DNA of 64,000 bases. Origin: Prorocentrum cordatum (taxonomy: Eukaryota > Sar > Dinophyceae > Prorocentrales > Prorocentraceae). A program made the translations under genes and the position numbers. Below, piece after piece: positions 55,679 through 64,000 of the stretch. The stretch covers positions 92,501-156,500 of the forward strand of contig CAUYUJ010004747.1 of assembly GCA_963575745.1 (NCBI GenBank), read 5' to 3'. The notes beneath the pieces were generated by a model that was given only the letters and a program-made list of their open reading frames with translations, did not search any database and was not told where the DNA came from. Within the stretch, counting starts at the first letter, position 1. Every line of letters starts with the position of its first letter.

Positions 55679-56600
55679 CGGAAGTTGGTCGACGGCGTCG
55701 CCATGTGGTGCAGCGCGGTTAACAGCTGAGTTAATGGCCGCGACGCCACCCACAGGCAGGCGCGGCCGCAGAGGGCGGTGGAGCGGCCACGGAAGGCAGG
55801 CAATGACGTGGCGCAGCTGACTTGCGGCCTGCGCGGCCCGCCAGGTCGGCAATGGTGTGCTGACTGCAGATGAGCGCGTCGAGTGGGAGAATGCCCAGGC
55901 AGCGTGGTCCCCGCGGCGGTCGCCGCCAATCGGCTTCTCCGGCAGCGCCGTGAGGCCCACCACCACCTGGTGCAGATCGTGCCGCTGGACGTCGGCCAGT
56001 TGGTGCGGACCCTCCCCGCGGTGGCGTGCCTCCGGTGCGGCTTCACTGGCGCGGCGAGGGCCTGCAGCTTCGCCAAGCCGTGCAGCGCCCCGTCGAGCTC
56101 AGGGCAGGCCGTCTTGAGCAGGCTGAACGCCAAGCTTGGCCCAAAGGTGGCCCCCCGCACCCCTGTCGACATCGTGCACCTCTATGGCGATGCCGCTGGC
56201 AACGAGATCGCTGGCGAAGCGGCGAGGCCTGCTGGGAGGACTCGCGAGGAGAAGGTGGCCTACCTTCTCGCGGCGGCCCGCCGCGAGCAGGCTGCGGCCG
56301 CGGCCGACGTGCGTGAGGGAGGCTGGCCCGACGAGCCTGCTGGCTTCCCCTCGGATTCTGGCGGTGGCGGCCCTTTGAGGCCTGGGGCTCGTGGCCTTCC
56401 TGGGGGTGCGGTGCCGCCTGGCCAGGGGTGGGTGCGGCCTCGCGTGGCGCCTGCTGGCCTCAGGCGGCAGGCCCCAAGTGGGGAGCAGTCTGTCTGGCGT
56501 CGAGGTGGCTCGTCGCCATGGGTGGCTCGCGGGCGCGAGGGGCGCGGCCGCGGGGCAGGCACTGCACTGTCCGCCTCCAGGTCGCGCGCGTCCTCCTCCT
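55679..56600 (+). pseudogene. LINE B tail with Cys-rich motif
   Basis: The frame from 55883 contains VPLDVGQLVRTLPAVACLRC then GFTGAARACSFAKPC (about 56024-56084), giving C-x2-C and C-x6-C pairs, then Pro/Gly/Arg-rich sequence. A Cys-rich tail after RNase H is plausible for a LINE protein, but the family is not identified. Beyond about 56600 the sequence becomes simple and GC-rich. Confidence 0.4.
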
Positions 56601-57245
56601 CTTGCTCCTCCCCCTTCTCCTCCACCCTCGCCTCCCTCTCCCCCTCGGGCCCCCCCCCCCCTTTCCCCCGGGGGAGCGACCCTGAAGCCAGAGAGGGGGC
56701 GAGGCCAGGTGGCCCGCCCCCCCCCCCCCCGCCCCTCCGCGAGGCGAGTACTCGAGCTTCAACCAGAGGGTGGTCTCGGGGCCCGCCCTCCCTTGCCGCG
56801 CACCCCAGGGCCTCTCGCCTGCTCGGGACGAGGACGAGGAGGAGGAGGAGAAGGAGGAACAGGCTTTTCCAGCCGCGCTGTCCAGAGGCTGGCAGAGGGG
56901 CGCAGGGATAGCCTCTGCCCCTGCTGGTGCTTGCTTGCCCGCCTCAGGCCTTCCCCCTTTCTCCAGCGAGGGAGGAGGAGGAGGTGGAAGAGGAGGAGAG
57001 GGAGGAGGAGGAGGAGGAGGAGGAGGAGGAGGAGGAGGAGGAGGAGGAGGAGGAGGAGGAGAGGAGGAGGAGGAGGAGGAGGAGGAGGAGGGAGAGAGGA
57101 GGGGAGGAGGAGGAGGAGGAGGAGGAGGAGGAGGAGGAGGAGGAGGAGAGGAGGAGGAGGAGGAGGCGGAGGCGGAGGAGGAGGAGGAGGAGGAGGAGGA
57201 GGAGGCGGAGGAGGAGGAGGAGGAGGAGGAGGAGGAGGAGCAGGA
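56601..57245 (+). repeat. GC-rich DNA then long GGA tract
   Basis: The GGA/GAG tract at about 56970-57240 has a few GGC or AGAG interruptions and is the longest purine tract in the window (about 270 bp). Confidence 0.9.
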
Positions 57246-58284
57246 TGAATTCGTTGGAGTTCGCGGATGCGCAAAGAGGTGTGCGAGAGAGGGGGCCAGG
57301 GGGTGCGCGGGGGGCCGGAGCTGGACCTGACCAGCCTTAGACCCCCCGACCGTGCTGCGCTCCCAGACGCTCGCCTCCACAGGGTCCTGGGTGAACGCCC
57401 CGTCGACGCACGGCGCTCGGCGCAGCACGGGTTTGTCGCAGTCTCCTTGACGTGAGAGTTCTTGTCGAAGCACTCCTCTCGCGCAGTGCAGATGCACGCA
57501 CGGCACCGCTACACAGGACGAGAGGTGAAGCCAGTTGCGCTTGCGCCAAATCTGGCACGGTGCTCCTACCCTCCTTTTAACGTTGCCCGGAATATTTGAC
57601 GGTCCGACAGCTGGGGTGTCCTTGCCTGTCATTTAGCACGTGCTGCTTCTCATTGGATTGCATAAGTATTGCAGCCGTGACCCTTAGCAGGCGATGCCTT
57701 GTCGAGATGGCATTCGCATGTTTGGGCAATGCATGATATGGGCGTTGCCGTTTGCTTGGAAGTTGGGCACAGCGGCGCTACGCCAAACAATCCATAATGT
57801 TTTGTTTATACTTTGTCGTTGGGAGTTCGGCACATTGGCGTACAAATTATCTGCGGCATTGTCAGCAAGCGCTGCATGATACCACCACCCGGCAGTGCTT
57901 GTAGTGCCCGATGGCTCACGTGGTCACTACATGTTGAATGTGTGTCTGTTAGCAAAGGTGTCGTTGTTGTGGTTGTTGTTCAAAGTTTAGGGTCTTGCGT
58001 TCGTTGTCGTTTGCTCTTGCTGTGTGCACAGCGGTGTCACGCCAGGCGAAGAAGAGCATATCTTCTGAAGCGTCGCCGGGAGTATACATATATCGGCGCA
58101 CCGGGCCCGTGGGCCGAGGGCCGGAACTTCGGCCGCAAATGTAGGCTCCGGGGCCTGGGCCCGCCTCTGGAAGGCCTAAAATCGCCCGGGGAGCCCTCAG
58201 ACAGCAATCCCGGCGGCCTCAGACGGTCTCGAGACACCCCCAAGACGCCGTCCCGTCCAGGGGTGTCTGGCGACGCAAGATTTT
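57246..58284. other. No recognisable gene
   Basis: Mixed DNA, less GC-rich at 57560-58020, with a tendency to G+T on the plus strand. Short palindromes occur at 58103-58130 (GGGCCCGTGGGCC, CCGGAACTTCGG). No frame, promoter or RNA is supported. Confidence 0.45.
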
Positions 58285-58544
58285 TTTGTTAACTGCCCCA
58301 GAGGCCCCCAAGACGCTCCAAAAGGCCTTTAAGATGCCGCCCAAGAGCGCCCCGAGAGGGCAAAATCGTTGATTCCCATTTGCTTTTCAATGTTGTTTGC
58401 ATTCTCGCTGTTCCGTGTTTCCGGCGCTAAAGCACCGCCAAAGAGAGCCCCAAGACGGCCCACGAGAGCCCCGATACGTCCCCAGATCCGCCAAAGACGG
58501 CGCAAGAGGGTCCCAGGAAGGCCCCAAGAGGGGCCCAAGAGAGT
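58285..58544 (+). repeat. CCAAGAGG satellite array, left part
   Basis: Begins within a unit (AACTGCCCCAGAGGCC) and includes the core AAAATCGTTGATTCCCATTT (58362) and CTGTTCCGTGTTTCC. It is cut at 58544 by the retrogene. Its last 15 bases, GGGGCCCAAGAGAGT (58530-58544), are repeated at 60814-60828, where the unit continues. Confidence 0.85.
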
Positions 58545-58566
58545 TCCGTAGCCATTTTGGCTCAAG
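58545..58566 (+). other. Dinoflagellate spliced-leader sequence, exact
   Basis: TCCGTAG followed by CCATTTTGGCTCAAG, all 22 bases of the conserved dinoflagellate leader (first base variable). The leader is normally added to mRNA by trans-splicing, so its presence in genomic DNA marks a sequence copied from mature mRNA. Confidence 0.95.
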
Positions 58567-58581
58567 CCATTTTGGCTCAAG
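58567..58581 (+). other. Relict (second, partial) spliced leader
   Basis: CCATTTTGGCTCAAG, the last 15 bases of the leader, directly behind the full copy. Published work on dinoflagellates explains such tandem leaders as successive rounds of retroposition, with the older leader acting as a new trans-splice acceptor and losing its 5' bases. Confidence 0.9.
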
Positions 58582-58653
58582 TGCCTCTGTCTCGAACAGT
58601 TGTGGAGCAGTTCTTTTCTCGTCTACTTCAGCTCTTTCCATCGTGCCCCGCTC

Positions 58654-59764
58654 ATGATCTGGCCTCGCATGGGAGTTGCCGCGCTGGTCCTCAGCGCCCT
58701 GAACGCTTGCGTCGCCTCCGGCCTGCTGCCGTGGGATGGTGACTTTGTTTTCGACGAGTTGGGGGTGGGCGATCTTGAGGGAGACGATCCGACTGTGGAT
58801 CCCTCGATCTTGAGGTCTGCGAACTTGCAGCATCCCTACCAGGCAACGTCGCCCGACTTCTACGTCAAGCTGCAAGACGAGATGACAAAACGGCATGCCG
58901 CAGTTGCTAAATCTCACGCTGAAGCTCAGCACGGGCGCCCCCCCCCCCAACAGCATCGACATCGCTTTCAGCCTGACAGAGGGTGCCGATCTCCCTGCCT
59001 GGGCCCACGACATCCTCAGCGGATCCTGGGGGATCGGCCTGTCATTGACCGTTTATGTGAAGACGGATGGGTTGTGCAGAGATGAAGAGGTCGTGCTCGA
59101 GCGTAGACAAGGTTTCGAGAAAGTGGCGATCGCAAATCTCGGAAGGAACGAACACGCGTATGTAAAACACCTGGCGCGGAGATGCAATACCTTTCCAGAT
59201 GTCCAGATTTTGACCAAGACGAATGGAGTATCTCCCGACATGATAAGGTCCATCGTGGATGCAAATCGAAATGGTTCCTATGGTTTCATATCCCACCCAT
59301 GGATGTTTCAACGCCGTTACCTAACAGTGCGGTGCGACAGTGCGTGGGAGAACCATGCATTGTTTCCTGAATTCTGTCACGGCAATACGGGCAGCGGCAC
59401 AATTCGCCCTGTCAAGGAGTTGCCTGGCTGGCTGGAAATTCGCCCTGCTAGAGTTCAACAGGATTATTGCGATTTGAGTTGGCCGCTTTTCAACAGACAA
59501 GGGCGGCTCCCATTCTTACATGAAACTCACGGCGCGGGCACATTCTCGATTCGCCGCGATGTGTTGGCACAGTTTCCGCACGATTGGTACCTCACTTGGA
59601 GCAATCTCACGTACAGATGTGCCACGCCTGGCTACATGGGAGCGCATCACGACGATGCCATGATGGAGGTTTTCCCTTTAGGGTTCAGCAAGGAAAGGTA
59701 CATGTCGGACTTTCCCGTGTACCACATCTCGCCGAGCACTGTAGTCTTGTACGACAAGAAGTGA
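58654..59764 (+). pseudogene. DUF3431-like secreted or membrane protein retrocopy, one frameshift
   Basis: The first ATG in the long frame after the leader is 58654. MIWPRMGVAALVLSALNA followed by CVASG looks like a signal peptide of about 23 residues. The frame runs to an 11-C run (58938-58948), where one extra C shifts it; the second frame runs on to the stop at 59762-59764. Total about 370 residues. NLGRNEHAYVKHLARRCN (about 59138) and DVQILTKTNG resemble the conserved 'NxGRxxHxYLxHI' block of DUF3431 proteins, whose function is not established (some are thought glycosyltransferase-related). FLHETHGAGTFSIRRDVL follows. No introns. The copy is disabled unless the C-run is a sequencing error. 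Confidence 0.55.
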
Positions 59765-60805
59765 CAGGGGGACCCGGGGGCCCGGGACCGCGGGCTCGAC
59801 GGCGCATGGGGGTACCGGGGCCTCTGGGGCGCCCCCGGGACTGCTCCCGAGGGCGCCGGAGGCCGCCAAACAGATCAAGTGAAGGGGGGAGGAAGGGGGG
59901 ACCAATTGGATATTGTCTATGGGTCCCTGCCTCTCGTGGACGGCAGGCCCCAGGGAGATCATTGGTGCGTCGTGAATAACAAACATAAGGATTGCCACCC
60001 AGCTAGGCCTTGGACGTTGAATAACGTCAGCTGCACTTTGCGGGTGGCCGCTTCGTTGACAGCCTAGACGTCGAATGAATTATGCGCGCAGATCAGTGTC
60101 TTACATATCCAGAACCGCTCATGCATCTTGACGCACTTTTGTCAAGAGGAGAGCGCATCTTGACGCACTTTTGTCAAGAGGAGGCCGCCAAGCAGATCTA
60201 GTGAAGGGCGGAGGAAAGGGGGACTAATTGGATAATGTCTATGGGTACCTGCCTCTCGTGGACGGCAGGCCCCAGGGAGATCGTCGGTGGGCAGCACGTC
60301 GCTTTCCTTGCCGGGGCGGAGCCTCGCGGCGGAGCCTTGGCGAGAGCAACGCTGCTTTGGAGGCCAGTAGCACAGTAGGTGCATGGACGCAGTTCCGCAA
60401 CACATCCATGACTCCGACCGATCTCCCTTGATGGCGGGCATCGATCGGCTGGGTGGTGGGATGTGACTCGCGGAGCCGCGGTGAGATGAGTGTGAGGAGT
60501 TGGAATCGGCAGTACTATGTTCCTGATGACCCGGCTGGGGTTTTGGGAGCCCGCTCACCAAAGTGATTTGGGTCCATCTCGTCATGCAAGAAGACGAAAG
60601 TAACAAACATAAGGATTGCCACCCAGCTAGGCCTTGGACGTTTTATAACGTCAGCTGCACTTTGCGGGTGGCCGCTTCGTTGACAGCCTAGACGTCGAGT
60701 AGGGTTTGCGCAAGTTATGCGCGCAGATCAGTGTCTTGTATATCCAGAACCGCTCACGCATCTTGACGCACTTTTTTTTGTCACGAGGAGAGCGCTGATC
60801 GACTC
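59765..60805 (+). repeat. 3' untranslated region of the retrogene with an internal duplication
   Basis: Two copies of one block: 59867-60181 and 60182-60800. The shared beginning includes GCCTCTCGTGGACGGCAGG. The shared end includes AACAAACATAAGGATTGCCA, TAACGTCAGCTGCACTTTGC and CAGATCAGTGTCTT. The second copy carries about 300 bp more in its middle (about 60290-60600). A 30-bp word with the hairpin CTTGAC-GCACTTTT-GTCAAG is repeated at 60126 and 60154 and is present, modified, at 60761. Confidence 0.75.
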
Positions 60806-60813
60806 AAAAAAAA

Positions 60814-61443
60814 GGGGCCCAAGAGAGTGAACGCGAATTGAAAACTCAAGCTCTCCGCCCCAAACTGCCCCCAAGAGGCCCCAAGAGGCCCCCAGGATGC
60901 CCCCAAGAGGCCCCAAAGAGGCCCCCAAGAGGCCGCACGATGCGTTTTAAACTGCTCTGGAGGCCCTCAAGACGCCCCAAGAGGCCTTTAAGATGCCGCC
61001 CAAGAGCGCCCCGAGAGGGCAAAATCGTTGATTTTCATGGGTGTTTCAATGTTGTTTGCAGCATTTTCGCTGTTCCGTGTTTCCTGCGCTAAAGCACTGC
61101 CCAAGAGGCTCCCAAAACCGTTCCAAGACGGCCCAAGAGGCCCCCAAGAGGGCCCCAAGACGGCCCAAGATAGCCCCGAGACGTTCCCAGATCCGCCCAA
61201 GACGGCGCAAGAGGGTCCCAAGAAGGCCCCAAGAGGGGCCCAAGAGAGTGAACGCGAATTGAAGAATCAAGCTCTCCGCCCCAAGATGCCCACAAGAGGC
61301 CCCAAGAGGCCCACAGGAAGCCCCCAAGAGGCCCCCAAGAGGCCGCACGATGCGTTTTAAGCTGCCCCGGAGGCCCTCAAGACGCCCCAAGAGGCCTTTA
61401 AGATGCCGCCCAAGAGCGCCCCGAGAGGGCAAAATCGTTGATT
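60814..61443 (+). repeat. CCAAGAGG satellite array, continuation
   Basis: Resumes after the retrogene target duplication. Core AAAATCGTTGATTTTCATGG at 61021, and the next core AAAATCGTTG at 61431, give a unit of about 410 bp. Each unit is built of CCCCAAGAGG, CCAAGACGGCCC words plus the fixed blocks CAATGTTGTTTGCAGCATTT, CTGTTCCGTGTTTCC and GTGAACGCGAATTGAA. It is cut at 61443 by the next insertion. Confidence 0.85.
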
Positions 61444-62406
61444 CCCTACCTAGGCTCTGCCTAGAAGGGTTCTTACTCTCTGGGCTTAACGGGGCCGGGC
61501 AGTGGAAAGCGCCCCTGGCGGTTCCCCCAGTATCCGCCCCGCGGTTCCCCCAGTTACGTCCCCTTAGCTTAGCGTTGCTTATCTCATCTTAGCTTAGCCT
61601 AGCTTAACTTAGTTTAGCTTAGCTTAGCTTAGCTTAGCCTAGCCTAGCTTAGCTTAGCTCAGCTTAGCCTAGACTAGCCTAGCTTAGCTTAGCTTAGCGC
61701 AGCGCAGCTCAGCTTAGCTTAGCGCAGCGCAGCGCAGCATTAGCATATCATAACATAGCATATCATATCATAGTATAGCATAACATAACGTAGCATAGCA
61801 CGCAGCATAGCATAACATAGCATAGCATATAATAGCGCAGCACAACATAACATTTCGTAACACAGCTTAGCATGACACAGCGCATTATAGTATAACATAG
61901 CATAGCATAGTATGGCATATCATAGCATAGCGCATCATAACATATCATGTCATATCATAGTATAGCGCAACATAGCATATCATAGCATAGCATCGCATAG
62001 CAGATCGCAGCATAGCATAGCATAGCATAGCATAGCATAGCATAGCATAGCGCAACATCGCATACCATAACATGTCATTGCGCAGCATATCATAACATGT
62101 CATAGCCTAGCATAACATAGCGCAGCCTAGGATACCCTAGCATAGCATATCATAGCATAGCACAGCATCGCGCAGCATAGCGCAGCATAGTATATCATAT
62201 CATAGCATAGCATAGCATAGCATGGCGCAGCACATCATAGCATAGTACATCATAGCATCAACACAAAGGCAAAGCAACAGCCTAGAGCTATTAATACTAC
62301 CGCTACTGCTACAACTGCGACGATGAGGAGAAGGAGGAGGACGGCGTTCACCGTTACTAAGATTGCTCTCCTCGGGGCTCCAACTCCTAGGTAGGGTCGC
62401 TCTGGG
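61444..62406. mobile_element. Inverted-repeat-bounded insertion carrying a 5-mer satellite
   Basis: CCCTACCTAGG at 61444-61454 and its inverse CCTAGGTAGGG at 62396-62406 bound about 960 bp that split a satellite unit. GTTGATT lies on the left and TTTTCATGGG on the right, after 14 extra bases (62407-62420). No transposase is present. Target-site duplication is unclear. The interior is mostly the pentamer repeat listed separately. Confidence 0.55.
61563..62262 (+). repeat. Pentanucleotide satellite TTAGC then ATAGC
   Basis: TTAGC units dominate 61563-61740, then ATAGC/ATATC/ACATA variants to 62262. The period is 5 throughout with many substitutions. It is distinct from the TTTAGGG-type telomere repeat reported for dinoflagellates. 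Its AT-richness contrasts with the neighbours. Confidence 0.9.
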
Positions 62407-62418
62407 ATAATTTTCATG

Positions 62419-63131
62419 GGTGTTTCAATGTTGTTTGCAGCATTCTCGCTGTTCCATGCTTCCTGCGCTAAAGCACCAACCAAGAGGCTCCCAAAACCGT
62501 TCCAAGACGGCCCAAGAGGCCCAGAATAGGGCCCCAAGACGGCCCAAGAGAGCCCCGAGACGTCCCCAGATCCGCCCAAGACGGCGCAAGAGGGTCCCAA
62601 GAAGGCCCCGAGAGGGGCTCAAGAGAGGGAACGCGAACAGAAAAATCAACCTCTCCGCCCCGAGATGCCCCCAAGATGCCCCAGGAGGCCCCCAGGAAGC
62701 TCCCAAGAGGCCCCCATGAGGCCGCACGATGCGTTGTAAACTGCCTCGGAGGCCCTCGAGACGTCCCCAAAGGCATTTAAAATGCCGCCCAAGAGCGCCC
62801 CGAGAGGGCAAACTCATTGATTTTCATGGGTGTCTCGATGTTGTTTGCAGCATTTTCGCTGTTCCGTGTTTCCTGCGCTAAAGCACTGCCCAAGAGGCTC
62901 CCAAAACCGTTCCAAGACGGCCCAAGAGGCCCCCAAGAGGGCCCAAAGACGGCCCCGGGAAGTCCCCAGATCCGCCCAAGACGGCGCAAGAGGGTCCCAA
63001 GAAGGCCCCGAGAGGGGCCCAAGAGCGGGAACGCGAACTAACAAATCAAGTTCTCCGCCCCAAGATGCCCCCAAGAGGCCGCACGATGCGCTTTAAACTG
63101 TCCCAAGACGCCCCAAGAGGCCTTTAAGATG
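62419..63131 (+). repeat. CCAAGAGG satellite array, right part
   Basis: TTTTCATGGGTG occurs at 62421 and 62821, a 400-bp period. The last unit is cut after CCTTTAAGATG (63131), where other units continue CCGCCCAAGAGCG. The second retrocopy starts at the next base. Confidence 0.85.
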
Positions 63132-63154
63132 TCCCATGGCCATTTTGGCTCAAG
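63132..63154 (+). other. Mutated spliced-leader sequence
   Basis: TCCCATG followed by GCCATTTTGGCTCAAG. The last 16 bases match the leader exactly, and the first three (TCC) match its start; positions 4-7 are altered. It begins precisely where the satellite unit is interrupted, as at 58545. Confidence 0.85.
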
Positions 63155-63219
63155 TTCTGTCTCGAGGTTCCCTCAGGCTGGCGGCGGTCTGCACACCACT
63201 CCCCCCAGGCCTGGCCGCA

Positions 63220-64000
63220 ATGCCCGCCGTGGGGCCCGCCGACTGGTTCGCCCAAGAGGTGGTTCGCCTCGTCCAGCGGAAGGCCCCTGACGCGCAACGC
63301 GTGCCCAGCAAGCCGAGGACTACTTGGTGCTCGCGGACAAGGTTCGCCAGTCAACGAAGACAACGCTTCCGGCCTTGCAGACGATTCTAGGGGACCCTGA
63401 GCTCCGCGATTGGATCGTCACGAGAGAGCTGTACTTCGACGACGCGATCCACGGGCGCTACCGCAAGGAGTACGTGAGCGTAAACCATCGTTGGGTTACC
63501 GAAGGTGCTGCTGACCCCCGTCGCGCACCGCCAGACCCCAAGGGAGTGCAGTTCGCCGCCATAAAGCAGTATTTGACGAAGCGCGACGAGGTCAAGGACC
63601 TGTGGCTTGGCTGGCCGTGCAAGTGGCAGGCCAACAAGGAGGGCCAGCGTGACATGAGTGTCGACGAGAAGGCCGAGTTCGACCTCATGCTCAGCGAGGT
63701 CAACGTGCTGCATCTCGGTTGCAGGGTCCTCGTCTTGCTTGACATGACTTACTTGTCCAGGTTTTGGACGCTGTACGAAGCGCGACTCCTCCAAATGAAG
63801 CCAGCTTCGACAAGGCTCCAGCTAGCGCTCGCCTCTGACGCTTCGCGCTGCGACGCGGTTCCCATCGCGGGTGCGACCTAGGCTTTCAGAACAGCACTCT
63901 TGGAGACCGTGGAGAATGAGATGCCTTCGGCGCCCCTGCTGCCAAGTGCCTCCGTAACGACGACATCTCGGCCACAAACACCTCCGACAACGAGAAGCAG
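63220..64000 (+). pseudogene. Unidentified protein retrocopy, frameshifted, runs off the window
   Basis: ATG 63220 opens MPAVGPADWFAQEVVRLVQ. A frame change between about 63291 and 63317 leads to AEDYLVLADKV and a frame open to the TAG at 63879-63881. Main blocks: RDWIVTRELYFDDAIHGR, EYVSVNHRWVTEG (about 63471), GVQFAAIKQYLTKRDEVKDL, then LGCRVLVLLDMTYLSRFWTL (about 63714). The SHRW-like block, the D-x-x-YLSRFWT block and alternating helices and strands recall TIR-like or related regulatory domains, but I cannot assign a family. In-frame sequence continues after the TAG (AFRTALLETVENEM), so that stop may be a mutation. No introns. The 3' end and poly(A) lie outside. Confidence 0.5.

Larger units (their letters stand above)
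53735..56600 (+). mobile_element. LINE B: 5'-truncated non-LTR retrotransposon with RNase H
   Basis: Starts abruptly at the catalytic box of reverse transcriptase and continues through thumb, C-terminal and RNase H regions on one strand. Only the 3' part of the element is present, as expected when reverse transcription stops early. Frames shift at about 54120 and again between 54400 and 55200. LINE A shows no RNase H, so the two probably belong to different LINE lineages. The 3' end is not defined; GC-rich DNA then GGA repeats follow. Confidence 0.7.
58545..60813 (+). mobile_element. Processed retrogene with spliced leader, poly(A) and target-site duplication
   Basis: A reverse-transcribed mRNA inserted in the satellite. 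It starts at the first SL base (58545), has a 5' leader, one intron-free coding region, a long 3' region and eight A (60806-60813). It is flanked by a perfect 15-bp direct repeat, GGGGCCCAAGAGAGT (58530-58544 and 60814-60828). Past the right repeat the satellite continues (GAACGCGAATTGAA), as in the uninterrupted unit at 61247-61261. All hallmarks of target-primed retroposition are present. The 5' end is complete, which is rare for LINE-mediated copies in other eukaryotes. Confidence 0.9.

Noticed and set aside
61563-62262. Telomeric repeat
   Set aside because: Units are TTAGC/ATAGC with period 5, not the TTTAGGG type, and they lie inside an insertion.

Overview
The window looks like nuclear DNA of a dinoflagellate alga. 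The strongest evidence is the dinoflagellate spliced leader (SL), the 22-nt sequence trans-spliced onto nuclear mRNAs. An exact copy lies at 58545-58566 and a mutated copy at 63132-63154, each directly upstream of an intron-free coding sequence. Other features fit: GC-rich DNA, very long trinucleotide tracts, many minisatellites, two families of decayed non-LTR retrotransposons, and a decayed Ty1/copia-type LTR retrotransposon. I cannot name the genus. I see no bacterial features, tRNA, rRNA or CRISPR array, and no intact single-copy host gene.

Layout. 1-16.9 kb: low-complexity DNA and tandem repeats, including a composite repeat (884-2240) and arrays of two dispersed families. 16.9-21.5 kb: broken LINE A (coiled-coil ORF1-like part, APE-type endonuclease, reverse transcriptase). 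21.6-26.8 kb: GGA/TCC and GAC tracts, two minisatellites, and one copy of a CCAAGAGG-rich repeat. 26.9-42.5 kb: a 15.6-kb LTR retrotransposon with two related LTRs, a primer-binding site, and decayed gag-like, RING-finger, protease-like, integrase, reverse-transcriptase and RNase H regions in copia order. 42.5-53.4 kb: trinucleotide tracts, inverted-repeat elements, more of the dispersed ~83-bp family, and a second, inverted copy of the composite repeat (51236-53390). 53.7-56.6 kb: 5'-truncated LINE B (end of reverse transcriptase plus RNase H). 58.3-63.1 kb: a ~400-bp-unit satellite array that has been hit by three insertions. 63.1 kb to the end: the start of a second SL-tagged retrocopy.

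The best-supported biology is at 58-64 kb. A complete processed retrogene (58545-60813) starts at the first SL base, carries a second partial SL behind it, ends in eight A, and is flanked by a 15-bp target-site duplication. The satellite array reads on without loss on the other side. A second retrocopy starts at its own SL inside the same array, at a different unit position. A 5-mer satellite bounded by 11-bp inverted repeats also interrupts the array. LINEs of the kind seen at 17-21 kb and 54-56 kb could supply the retroposition machinery, but that is inference.

The most unusual signal is a set of short palindromes in the LTR element. Most are 14-mers with a 5-bp stem and a 4-base loop, often GNRA. 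In every reading frame I checked, the main type starts on a codon boundary and encodes Ala-Gly-x-Pro-Ala/Val.
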